Shown: piece after piece, positions 1-8,984 of the stretch
Position numbering within the stretch: the stretch's first letter is position 1
How the letters are laid out: each line of letters opens with the position of its first letter
Assembly: GCA_963733905.1 (NCBI GenBank)
Contig: CAVTEU010000018.1
Location: 124,001 to 188,000, forward strand
From: DATADW01 sp963733905
GTDB lineage: Bacteria > Actinomycetota > Acidimicrobiia > Spongiisociales > DATADW01
Reading direction: 5' to 3'
Length of the DNA: 64,000 bases
The notes under the pieces: generated by a model
Database searches by the model: none
What the model was told of the DNA's origin: nothing
What the model saw: the letters and a program-made list of their open reading frames with translations, nothing else
Made by a program: the position numbers and the translations under genes

Positions 1-2370
1 TAGAGCAACATGATGTCGCCGGGGTGACACTGCACACGTCGCCTCGGTGAGTTCGACGTCGATGATCCCCAGCGGGACCGACCGGGCCTCTTCCAGATAG
101 CGGGGCCTTGTGAGGAGATGAGAAGCGGGGGCAGCTGGCCGGCGCAGGTATAGCGCACCACCCCGACTCGGTCTGTCGTAAAGGGCCACCGCAGCTGTCG
201 TACCGGTGGCTCCGGGGACGCCGCCAGCGAGCCGGCTCAGTCTGCTGAGCGCCTCGACCGGAGACAGCCCTTCGCGTAGCTGGGCGTCTAGGACCGAGCG
301 GAGTTGGCCCATGATGGCCGCGGCTGCGATCCCTTTGCCGACGACATCGCCCACGGTCAACGCCATCCGGTCCGGGTGCGACTCGTATGGCGTCGTACCA
401 GTCGCCACCCGCCGCGGTCCGCTCCTGCGCCGGTATGTACCGGGCGTGGAGTGAGCCAGGGCACCCGGGGGAGGATCCGGGGCAACAGGCTTTGCTGGAG
501 CGTCTGGGCGGCATCGTGCTGTTCTTCGTACCGCCGCGCCCGCTCCATCGAACGGGCCGTCACCGCAGCCAGCGCCGCCAGAACGAGCGGTCCTCCGCCG
601 AGAAGGTCGCTCTGGCTGAACCCGGCGCCAAGCGCACCCACCGTGCCGGGTCCGAGTTGATGGGCACGACGGCGATCGAGGAGAACACCGCCGGGACAGG
701 ATGCAGGCCCTCCGGAAACCGCCGGGTCAACAGGTCGGCATTGGGGTACCAAAGCGGCCTGCCGGTGCGCACCACATATGCGAACGGATGCCTCGCTGAT
801 AGTTGACGACCCTGGCGGGGAGTGTCCCGCTCCCACACCCCACCACTTCTCATGGAGCAATTCGACCCCGTCGGTTGACTGGCACCGCCACCCATCCCGC
901 AACGGCGCCGAGTGCAGCAAGCCCGGAGTCGATGGCGTTCCGAGGACCTCCTCCACGGTCAACGCCTGGGCGGCGCCGGCGGTCGCCTGCTGTAGGACTT
1001 CGAGCCGTCCACCCGTCATCTCGGCCTGACGTCTTGCCTCTCCTGCTGCGGCAAAGAGAATGGCGTTGTCGGTCATGAGACCGAGCCTGTCGGCGAGTTC
1101 CTGGAAGCGAGGAAGATCGCCGTGCTCGAACCGCCTCCGCGAGTCGGCCATGACCAGCAAGAGGCAGCCCACGACCCTGCCACGCGCCCGCATCGGTACG
1201 ACGAGCTGTGAGCGTGGTTTGATTTCGGTGACGAGATGGGCCAGTTCGCCGTCGCTCACGAAGAGGCCGCCTCGAGGATTGCGTCGAGGTCGACGCGGGC
1301 TCGACATGAGCAATGCCGGTGTGCATCACGTGGTACACCGTTCCGGGGAGTTCGGCGTCACCGGCCAAACGGCGGCCAACTTCTCGGCTAGAGCCTGGAG
1401 GATTCGGGTCCTCGTGCCGCACCGCCACGACCCGGGGCGGATCGGCCAAGCCGATGGCGCAGTAATCGGCCACCCCAGGCACCATGAGGCCAGCCACCCC
1501 CAACAGCCCCTCCTCCACTTCGAGGGTACGATCCAGGACGCCCGACACCTCGGAGGCGAGCCGAGCCTGGTCGTCGGCCTCCCGGCGCCTGGTGACGTCG
1601 GCGAAGACGACGACCGCGCCGGCAACATCTCCATTCTCTGTGTGGTAGGGGGCCGAGCTGGCGCGGATGATGCGACGGTTGCCATCGGCGCGAAGCAGCT
1701 CGATCTCTTCGCCTTGGACCACCTGGTCGCCGCGGAGCGACCGCAGCAGTGCAGACTCCTCAACCGACTATCCGCTGACCATCGGCGCTGTGCCCTGTCA
1801 TGAAGCGGGCGTCGGTATCGATCCGTGCCCTCGACGGCCGTGCCCAGGATCTCGGTCGCCTCACTGTTGGCCAGGATGAGCCGCCCGCCCTGTCAACGAG
1901 GATCAACCCATTTGGCATGGCATCGAGGGCAGATTCGAAACGTCGGCGCTCATCCTCGCTGGCGCTCAGGGCACCGGCAGCGCCCCGGCGGGCCCTGGCC
2001 AGCCCCCATCCCAGCATCACGACCACCGCCCCGATCACAAGGTATGCCCCAATCAGCAGCCAACTGGCCGCAGTCAGGTCGAGATAACCGCCACCCGGTT
2101 CGATGACAACGGGCTGGCTACGCCGGTGATGAGGAGGCTCACCAACCCGGGCCAGGGCCGAAGAGCCAGACCGAGACGACAACAGCGAGGAGCATCGAGA
2201 TGAAGAGCGTGTTTCCCGTCGCCTCGACAACCAGACGGCCAGGACGATCCCAACCACCGCGATAAGCGAGGCGAAGAGATACGCCAGCGGCCGGCTGAGC
2301 CGGCTCGCACCAGCGGAGCGTTTCTCGGTATCGCCCCACCCCCGCCGCCCTCACCACCGCAAACACCCGA
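1..2370 (-). CDS. Membrane sensor with PAS, GAF and SpoIIE-type phosphatase domains (partial, frameshifted)
   Basis: Read right to left across several frames, the coding potential starts with about four hydrophobic helices resembling the KdpD-type DUF4118 membrane domain (about 2330-2020). A PAS segment follows (around MPNGLILVDRAGG and then GAVVVFADVTRRREADDQ, about 1960-1580), then a GAF domain (ending RRRFEHGDLPRFQELADRLG) and a second degraded GAF. The last part is a SpoIIE/PP2C phosphatase start (AAQTLQQSLLPRILP, about 520) that runs off the window near GDIMLL. Proteins of this build usually act in partner-switching control of alternative sigma factors, but no anti-sigma or anti-anti-sigma gene is visible here. 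At least five frame changes are needed, so exact limits and start are approximate. It could be a decayed gene, though the same kind of damage in essential genes points to sequence error. Confidence 0.6.
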
Positions 2371-2464
2371 GCAAGGTGCGCTCCGTTCCTGAGATCCGAT
2401 CATAGGGCTTGCGCGGCGACGTCGTCCGCTGTGACATCGCCCGATGCGTTCTACGCTGATGCCC

Positions 2465-2735
2465 ATGTGTCGCAATATCACGACTCTGCGAGGTCTGGAG
2501 CCGGAGGCCACCGCCGAGGAGATCGAGGCCGCCGCCCGGCAGTATGTCCGCAAGGTGAGCGGTGTTCAAAAGACCTCGCCGCACACCGAGGAGGCGTTCG
2601 AACACGCCGTCGCCGGGATCGCACGCCTGACCGAGGATTTGCTCCAGCAACTTCCCCCTCGGCGACAGCCACCGCCAGTGGTCCCGCCGGGTCGCCGGAT
2701 CTCAGCACGCCAGGCAGACCGCCGCAGCCCACTGA
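2465..2735 (+). CDS. DUF2277 family small protein
   Basis: The N terminus MCRNITTLRGLEPEATAEEI and the following QYVRKVSGVQKTSPHTEEAF match the short DUF2277 family, which is about 80-90 residues long and has no assigned function. The conserved Met-Cys-Arg-Asn start fixes the start codon at 2465 rather than the in-frame ATGs at 2444 and 2459. The frame has no stop until 3034, far beyond the family length; a one-base change near 2690 would give a stop at 2735 and a normal size. The gene converges on the Rieske oxidoreductase. The family match is clear, the 3' end is not. Confidence 0.7.
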
Positions 2736-4301
2736 CCGGCGTCGCTCCAGGAGAGCCTCGGGACTGCCCGTCGGCAATGGACACACCCTCTCCAGGGGCT
2801 CGACCGCCGGCCCATGGAGGACGCTGCCGTCGGGGGCGAAGCGCGAGCCATGACATGGACAGTCCCAACTCTCTTCCGCTGTGTTCCAACGGACGATGCA
2901 ACCGAGATGGGTACACGATGCATCGAGCAAGTGGAGATCCCCTCTCGGTCGCGGTGAGCGGCCACCCTCCGTCCATCGACCATGCCCACCGCCGCACGAA
3001 CCGGGTGGATCGCATCGAGTTCGAGAGGATGTGATCCGCCGATCCGGTCGCCGACGAATCTGCCGCCACCTCGGCGTTGAAACGGAGCATCGCGGGGAAC
3101 GGACCGAGGACGGCGCGCGACAGCCCGGTGAGCTCGGGCCACGGATGGGGACCGACCCGTCACCAGATCGCAGAGGATGCGGGCGGCGACCGTGCCGTTG
3201 GTCATCCCCCACTTGGCGAACCCGGTCGCTGTGTACACGGGCACCCCGACGGATGGGATTCTCCCACCGAGGGGAGCCGGGTTGCCGGAATGTAGTCCTG
3301 GGCCGACCACCGATGGGTCACCGAAGCGACCGGGAACACGCCGCGAGCCCACTCCTCCAAGGAGTTCAGGCGGCGCACGCTGTCCGGGTGGCGGCCGGTC
3401 ACGTGCCCGCCGCCGCCGACGATTATCGAATCGGCGGCAAGCGGCCGCACGGAGCGGCCGCCCGTGCCGATGCCCAGGTACATGCCCAGCGGGAGGGTCA
3501 CCCTCGATGGTTGCCGCCACTGCATACGAGGTGTTCGGCTGTGTGGCCGCGAAGTGGCCGCCCCGGTTGAGAAGGGGAGATGGGTGGCGAGGACGACGGA
3601 TCCGGCGCGGAGGTCCCCAGGCTCGTCTCGACCCGGCCATCGCTATGGACGTCGAGCACCGGGCACCCCGATGGTCACCGTCACGCCCTTAGCGCCGAGC
3701 AGACCAGCCAGACCGAGGCCGTAACGGCGCGGGTGGAACATCCCCTGATCAGACAGCTTGACCGCGGCCGACACTGGAAAGGGAGGCCGATGTCTCCAGA
3801 CTCGTGGCTGACACCGAGTCCCGCCTCTTTGGCTGCAGCCACCTCTCGCTCGATCACCTCGACCTGGGTCGGGATCGGTGGTGTAGGTATAGGCGGGCGC
3901 TGCGGCCCAATCGCACTCCACCTCGGCGGCGAGGCGTGCCATCTCGCCACGGCCCATTGGTTGGCGGCGGCGTACGCCTTGGCGACGTCGGCACCGTGAT
4001 CGCGAGCAGCCCGTGATAGGCGGCGCCATGGAGCGGCGGTGACCTTGGCCGTCGTGTGCCCGGTGGTCCCCCCTGCCACCCGATCCCTCTCCAGCAAGGC
4101 GACCGATAGCCCCTGGTCGGCAAGACGAAGAGCCGTCGTCAGCCCGACTATTCCGGCGCCGACGACGGCCACATCGACCGGGTCTTCTGGAAGCGATGAC
4201 GACGGAGGATCCTCCCCCGATGTGGAGTCCATCCAGTACGACCGGTGCCAGCGTTCCGTGCTCAATGCCACTGAAGAGCCATCGTTCCCAATCACCGCCA
4301 A
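2702..4301 (-). CDS. FAD-dependent oxidoreductase fused to a C-terminal Rieske [2Fe-2S] domain (frameshifted)
   Basis: The N terminus holds a dinucleotide-binding motif (DVAVVGAGIVGLTTALRLAD) and the GGTTGHTTAKVTA stretch typical of DadA-like amine/amino-acid oxidases. Further on come GIGTGGRSVRPLA, VIVGGGGHVTGR-like and TATGFAKWGMTNGTVAARIL segments. The C terminus is a Rieske domain with both ligand pairs, CTHLGC and CPCHGS. This FAD-plus-Rieske architecture is a recognised family whose substrates are mostly unknown; the iron-sulfur centre probably passes electrons to or from the flavin. Reading the whole protein needs about seven frame changes. The start is a TTG at 4301 or a GTG six bases later. 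It lies 24 bases downstream of the GH13 gene on the same strand and is probably the last gene of that operon. Confidence 0.75.
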
Positions 4302-4325
4302 CGAGAAACCAACCGGATCAAGAAG

Positions 4326-5993
4326 TCAAGGCCGGCGCGGTTGGTTTGCGGTCTCGATCCTGAACCAGCGGTGATCGAACCCTTGAAGGTCAATCTCGAG
4401 CCCATTCCTCCGCTGTCGCACCTCGCCGAGCCCGGGTGACAACAGGTCGTCCAACCGATAGTCAGCCGGTAGCCGGCCGAGGTCGACCCGCGTGGTCGTC
4501 GGACTCGAGCTGAAGTTGTGTACGACGAGGACCGATCGCCCCTCCCAATCGCAACGGTGGGCCAGCACAGCGTTTTCGTCGGTATCGCACACGGTGAGAG
4601 CCCCCCACCCCAACTCGGGGGTCTCGCGACGACGCCGGATCATCCGCTCCATCCAGATGAGCATCGAATCTGGGTCCCGCTCCTGGTCGGCCACGTTCAC
4701 CCCCATCGGCCCGAATCTCCCTGATGGGGGCTGGCGCCTCAGCCGACTCGGGGTCGCCGAAGAGAACCCGCCGTTCCGGTCGCTCGACCACTGCATCGGT
4801 GTCCGGACGCTGAGCCTCCCCGGCACGGACAAGTTCTCACCCATTCCGATCTCCTCTCCGTAGAAGAGCACCGGCGTACCCGGGAGGGAGAGCAGGAGGC
4901 TGTAGGTCATCCGCATCCGCTCGGGGTTACCGTCGAGCATCGGGGGAAGACGCCGCCGCAACCCGCGACCGAACAGCTGCATGTCCTCATCCGGACCGAA
5001 GACGTCGGCGACCTCGCCCTGCTGGTTTTCGGTCAGCTGGTCGAGGGTGAGCTCGTCATGGTTGCGGACGAAGTTGGCCCATTGACACTCGGGTGGGATT
5101 TTGGGCAACTGTTTGAGCTGCCGTGCTAGCGGCCGGGCATCCTCGCGGGCCAGGGCGAGATACATCCGCTGCATGACGGGGAAGTTGAACAGCATGTGGA
5201 GCTGGTCGCCGGGATGCCCCCCGAAGAACTTGGTCAGCGGTCTCGGCGGCAGGTTGACCTCGCCGAGCAACACGGCCCCGCCGTTGCGCCGCGAGATGAA
5301 GGACCGGAGGTCCTTGAGGAGCTCGTGCGGGTCGAGGCCTACATCCTGTGCTCCTTCCTCGAGCAGGAAGGGGACGGCGTCGATGCGGAAGCCGTCCACA
5401 CCGAGCTCCATCCAGAAGCCGGCGATCTTCTCGATCTCGGCGCGCACCACCGGGTTGGCGTAGTTGAGGTCGGGCTGATGTGCGTAGAAGTGGTGTAGGT
5501 ACCACTGCCCGGCCCGTTCATCCCAGCTCCAGATGCTGTCCTCGGCATCGGGGAACACGATGTTGGGAGAAGGGCCCGGCGGCCGCTCGTCGCGCCACAC
5601 GTAGTAATCGCGAAAAGGCGAAGACCGGCTGGCGCGGGCTTGCCTGAACCAGGGATGGCGATCGGAAGTGTGATTCACCACCAGGTCGATGATGACCCGG
5701 AGTCCCCTGTCCTTGGCGGTGCGGATGAGGACGACGAAGTCCCCCAGCGTCCCCAACGACGTGTCGACCCCATAGAAGTCGGCGATGTCGTACCCATCGT
5801 CGCGGCCCGGCGATGGGTAGAAGGGCATCAACCAGAGGCAGGTGACCCCGAGATCGGCGAGGTATTCGATTCGCTCGATCAGACCGGTCAAGTCGCCCCA
5901 CCCGTCGCCGTTGCTGTCGTAGAAGGTCTCGACGTCCAGGCAATAGATGACAGCGTTCTTCCACCACAGGTCGCTCATCTGGGCGAGGCTCAT
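4326..5993 (-). CDS. GH13 alpha-amylase family protein, trehalose-synthase (maltose glucosyltransferase)-like
   Basis: Intact 555-residue protein. It opens with the TreS-like WWKNAVIYCLDVETFYDSNG and carries the GH13 regions: DLVVNHTS, then GFRIDAVPFL with the nucleophile Asp, LLGEVNLP with the acid/base Glu, and VRNHDELT with the third catalytic Asp, followed by PGTPVLFYGEEIGMG. A short beta-sandwich C domain ends the protein. The family rearranges alpha-glucosidic bonds, and maltose-to-trehalose conversion is the closest match, but the extra domain that separates true TreS is not obvious, so substrate is uncertain. The start overlaps the upstream LLM stop by four bases (ATGA), which indicates translational coupling with it. 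Cytoplasmic; no signal peptide seen. Confidence 0.85.
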   Translation of the reverse strand: MSLAQMSDLWWKNAVIYCLDVETFYDSNGDGWGDLTGLIERIEYLADLGVTCLWLMPFYPSPGRDDGYDIADFYGVDTSLGTLGDFVVLIRTAKDRGLRVIIDLVVNHTSDRHPWFRQARASRSSPFRDYYVWRDERPPGPSPNIVFPDAEDSIWSWDERAGQWYLHHFYAHQPDLNYANPVVRAEIEKIAGFWMELGVDGFRIDAVPFLLEEGAQDVGLDPHELLKDLRSFISRRNGGAVLLGEVNLPPRPLTKFFGGHPGDQLHMLFNFPVMQRMYLALAREDARPLARQLKQLPKIPPECQWANFVRNHDELTLDQLTENQQGEVADVFGPDEDMQLFGRGLRRRLPPMLDGNPERMRMTYSLLLSLPGTPVLFYGEEIGMGENLSVPGRLSVRTPMQWSSDRNGGFSSATPSRLRRQPPSGRFGPMGVNVADQERDPDSMLIWMERMIRRRRETPELGWGALTVCDTDENAVLAHRCDWEGRSVLVVHNFSSSPTTTRVDLGRLPADYRLDDLLSPGLGEVRQRRNGLEIDLQGFDHRWFRIETANQPRRP

Positions 5994-6955
5994 CGCCCCA
6001 CCTCGTCGAGCACCTGTGCACCGAAGGTCTCGACGAACCGCTCCTGGTCAGGTCCGACCTGGTGGAGATAGAGACCGTCGAACCCGAGGTTGCACAACTC
6101 GGTGAGCCAGGCGGTATGGCGGCCGAGGTCGCAGGAGACGAGGACGCTCCTGGTCACGTCCTCGGGACGAACGAACCGGGCGGCTTCGTCGAACTGTGCG
6201 GGTGTCTCCAGCTCCCATGCCAGCTCGCTGCCGAAGGTGTTGGTGGCCCATTGTTCGTGGGCGACGTGCAGGGCGTCCGCCTCAGATTCAGCCCAAGAGA
6301 GATGCACCTGGAGGTAGGCCGGCTTCCCCTCTCCGCCACCCCCACGGAACGCGTCGAGAACCCGCTTGAGGTCGTCGGTCGGTTGGAGCACCGTGATCAG
6401 ACCGTCCGCCCAACCTCCCACCTGTTCGGCGGTGGCGGCGCTGACGGCTGCACCGACCAGGTCGGGCAGCTTGGCCGGCAGACTCCAAACCCGTGCCCGG
6501 TCGACCTCGACCAAACCGATGTGGTCCACCTCTTCTCCACGCAGCAGACGGCGAATCACCGAGACACACTCCAGCAGCCGTTCATCGCGCAGCGGCTTGG
6601 TCATCCAGGGGTCGCCCGTGACGTGCTCGTTGATCGCCTCGCCCGAACCGAGCGCCGCCCAGAACCGACCGGGGAACATCTCGGCGAGCGTGGCGATGGC
6701 CTGAGCCACTATCACCGGGTGGTACCGCTGGCCGGGGGCATTGACGACCCCGAAGGGCAGGGAGGTGGCCTGAAGGGCCGCGCCCAGCCATGACCAGGCG
6801 AAGCCAGACTGGCCTTGGCGCGCGCTCCAGGGCGCCAGGTGATCCGAGCACATCGCCGCTTCGAACCCTGCCGCCTCGGCGGCGACCACGGCACGAAGCA
6901 GGACGCTCGGCGGAAGCTGCTCGTGCGAGGCGTGGAACCCGATGAATGCGGTCAA
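5990..6955 (-). CDS. LLM-class flavin-dependent oxidoreductase, TIGR03885-like
   Basis: A 321-residue luciferase-like monooxygenase barrel. The segments IGFHASHEQLPPS, AMCSDHLAPWSARQGQSGFA, PFGVVNAPGQRYHPVIVAQA and ALGSGEAINEHVTG are characteristic of the TIGR03885 branch, predicted flavin enzymes of unknown substrate. I place the start at the TTG at 6955, preceded by a GAGGCAGG ribosome site seven bases upstream; the frame is open further upstream but that stretch belongs to the preceding small gene. The gene is intact, overlaps the GH13 start by four bases, and is expected to act with that enzyme. FMN or F420 as cofactor cannot be decided from the sequence. Confidence 0.8.
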   Translation of the reverse strand: MTAFIGFHASHEQLPPSVLLRAVVAAEAAGFEAAMCSDHLAPWSARQGQSGFAWSWLGAALQATSLPFGVVNAPGQRYHPVIVAQAIATLAEMFPGRFWAALGSGEAINEHVTGDPWMTKPLRDERLLECVSVIRRLLRGEEVDHIGLVEVDRARVWSLPAKLPDLVGAAVSAATAEQVGGWADGLITVLQPTDDLKRVLDAFRGGGGEGKPAYLQVHLSWAESEADALHVAHEQWATNTFGSELAWELETPAQFDEAARFVRPEDVTRSVLVSCDLGRHTAWLTELCNLGFDGLYLHQVGPDQERFVETFGAQVLDEVGR

Positions 6956-6968
6956 TTGCCTGCCTCGA

Positions 6969-7195
6969 TCAAGGTTCGGTGCCCAGCGGATCCAAGCCCA
7001 GATCCGCCGGATCCATCCCGCGCTTCGACATCTCGGCCACGATCTGGTCGAGCGAAGCGCCCCCGCCATCGCCTCCGGGCCAGAGGAGTGGGGATTCTCC
7101 GAATCGGCTCGTACCAGCCGGTATTGATCGATTAGCTCTTGGTCGGACCATTGCCCGACCGATCGATCTCCGCCGTCGTCGTCTGAGGCGTCCAC
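6969..7195 (-). CDS. Small acidic protein of unknown function upstream of the LLM/GH13 operon (frameshifted)
   Basis: Reading from a GTG at 7195 gives a short acidic protein: VDASDDDGGDRSVGQWSDQE, LIDQYRLVRADSENPHSSG, then after one frame change at a run of five G near 7062, SLDQIVAEMSKRGMDPADLG and a stop at 6969. It is about 75 residues, has no membrane segment and no domain I recognise. The stop lies 13 bases before the LLM start, so it looks like the first gene of this operon. Support for coding is the regular amino-acid use and the position; the function is unknown and the start could be elsewhere. Confidence 0.45.
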
Positions 7196-7313
7196 GGCCT
7201 TCCTCTCGGTCGCTGCACTGAATGCAAATAGACCGGCTGCATTCTGACCGTCCCGCAGGATTCGACAATCCGACGAAGGGGTAGGGACGGCCAACGCAAG
7301 GAAAGGAACGGAC

Positions 7314-8292
7314 TTGCCCATCGAATTCGGGCTCACCCTGTCGAGCGAGGAGCATCCCCCGAGCCGTCTCGTCGAGATGGCCACCATGGCCGAAGAGGCC
7401 GGGATTCGACTTCGTTTCGATATCCGACCACTACCACCCGTGGATCGATGCCCAAGGGCACTCCCCGTTCGTCTGGAGCGTGCTCGGCGCCATCTCACAG
7501 GTCACCGACTCGATCGACGTGGGAGTCGGCGTCACCTGCCCGACCGATGCGGATCCACCCCGCCATCCTCGCCCAGGCGACAGCCACCACCGCCAACCTC
7601 CTCCCGGACCGCTTCATCTGGGGGGTCGGAACGGGTGAGGCACTCAACGAGCACATCCTGGCCGACCGGTGGCCGCCCGATCGAGATTCGACTCGAGATG
7701 CTCGAGGAAGCCGTCGACCTGATCAGGAAGCTTTGGGAAGGCGAGAGCGTCAACCACTGGGGCGACTACTACACGGTGGAGGACGCCCGGATCTACGACC
7801 CGCCTCCCGGCCGCATCCCCGTGATCGTGTCCGCATTCGGTCCCAAGGCGGCGTCGGTCGCCGCTCGCATTGGGGATGGGCTGTGGACCACCGGGACCGA
7901 CGACGAGACCGTCGAGCAGTTCCGGTCCGAAGGGGGATCAGGCCCGGTCTTCTCCCAGTTGAGCCTGTGTCACGCCTCGTCGAAGGAGAAGGCGGTGGAG
8001 ACGGCCTTCAGCACCTGGCCGAACACGGGGGTTCCCGGCCAGTTGAGCCAGGATCTCCCCACGCCGACCCACTTCGAGCAGGCCTCGCAGAACGTGACGC
8101 CGGAGATGATCGCCGAGTCGATCCCATGCGGGCCCGACGTCGACGCCGCTCCTGGAATCGGTGGACCAAGCGCTCGACGCCGGAGCAGACCACATCTACT
8201 TCCACCAGATCGGTCCCGACCAGGAGGGCTTCATCGAGTTCTGGAAGAAGGAACTCGAACCGGAGCTGGCATCGCGCCGGGATTCCGCCTGA
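7314..8292 (+). CDS. LLM-class F420-dependent oxidoreductase, TIGR03557-like (frameshifted)
   Basis: Starts at a TTG after an AAGGAAAGGAA ribosome site. In repaired form the protein reads IEFGLTLSSEEHPPSRLVEM, DHYHPWIDAQGHSPFVWSVL, ANLLPDRFIWGVGTGEALNE, NHWGDYYTVEDARIYDPP and DAGADHIYFHQIGPDQEGF, the layout of luciferase-like F420 enzymes related to glucose-6-phosphate dehydrogenase (F420). The substrate is unknown. Frame changes lie near 7410, 7670, 8150 and 8265. The gene is divergent from the first LLM operon across about 120 bases, so one regulatory region may serve both. The two LLM proteins share the GxGTGEALNEH-type motif but are clearly different subfamilies. Confidence 0.75.
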
Positions 8293-8315
8293 TCCGCCCG
8301 GGCAACCGACTGAGC

Positions 8316-8804
8316 TCAGCCCAAGGCAGCTCCAGCAGCTGCCTCTCTCATGCGATCTACGGCGGCGGCATCGGCCTCTGCCCGGTTGGCGCGCCGCCGC
8401 ATGTCGTCGATGTCCCAGTCGGGGTAGGAATCCTTGGCGAGCTGGGTCATGGTCAGCCACAACCTGCTGCGGCCCTCGATCGCCAGAACCATCGCCTCGA
8501 GTTCCAGCACCGGGGTCAAAGGTGACCGACCGATCAATCGGCCATTGAGCTTGAGCCGGCCGAGACGCTCCGCCAACACCACTGCGGCTTCCTTGGCCCG
8601 GTGGCGGGTACCTCCAACCCGGCTCAACAACCGCAGCAGTGCCCGTTGGTCCTCCTGGATGTGACCAAGGACCACGCTGACTGTCGATCCAATCTCACCG
8701 TCGCGCCGTGCCAGCCGCTTGGCCAGGGCGACGCCTCCGACCGACCCTGCGTGGTGGTCGGCGAGGTAGATGCGAAGAAACTCGTGCCTTCCGGGTCATG
8801 GACG
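8316..8804 (-). CDS. Conserved helical hypothetical protein of actinobacterial type
   Basis: The repaired protein of about 163 residues begins around EFLRIYLADHHAGSVGGVAL and continues with AKRLARRDGEIGSTVSVVLG, AVVLAERLGRLKLNGRLIGR and SPLTPVLELEAMVLAIEGRS. It is predicted to be all alpha-helical with an early Asp-His-His cluster that could bind metal in a ferritin- or hemerythrin-like bundle; that is inference. I recall similar short proteins in other actinobacteria but no assigned function. One frame change near 8785 hides the start. It is convergent with the LLM gene and divergent from the acyl-CoA ligase across about 180 bases that hold no other gene. Confidence 0.55.
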
Positions 8805-8984
8805 AGTCGGGGACCTGCCCAACCGTGGAAGTGGTTTTTTCTGGGTGTGTCACGGTGGGCTCCGTTGTCTAGCTGGTGGACTGACACCGTTCCCAATCCG
8901 CCGGACAGGCAAACGGAGAGCACGGCGGCCCACTCGGCCGCGCCGGCCGCCGGGCCTTCCGCCCCATCTAACGTGGGGAGCCAG

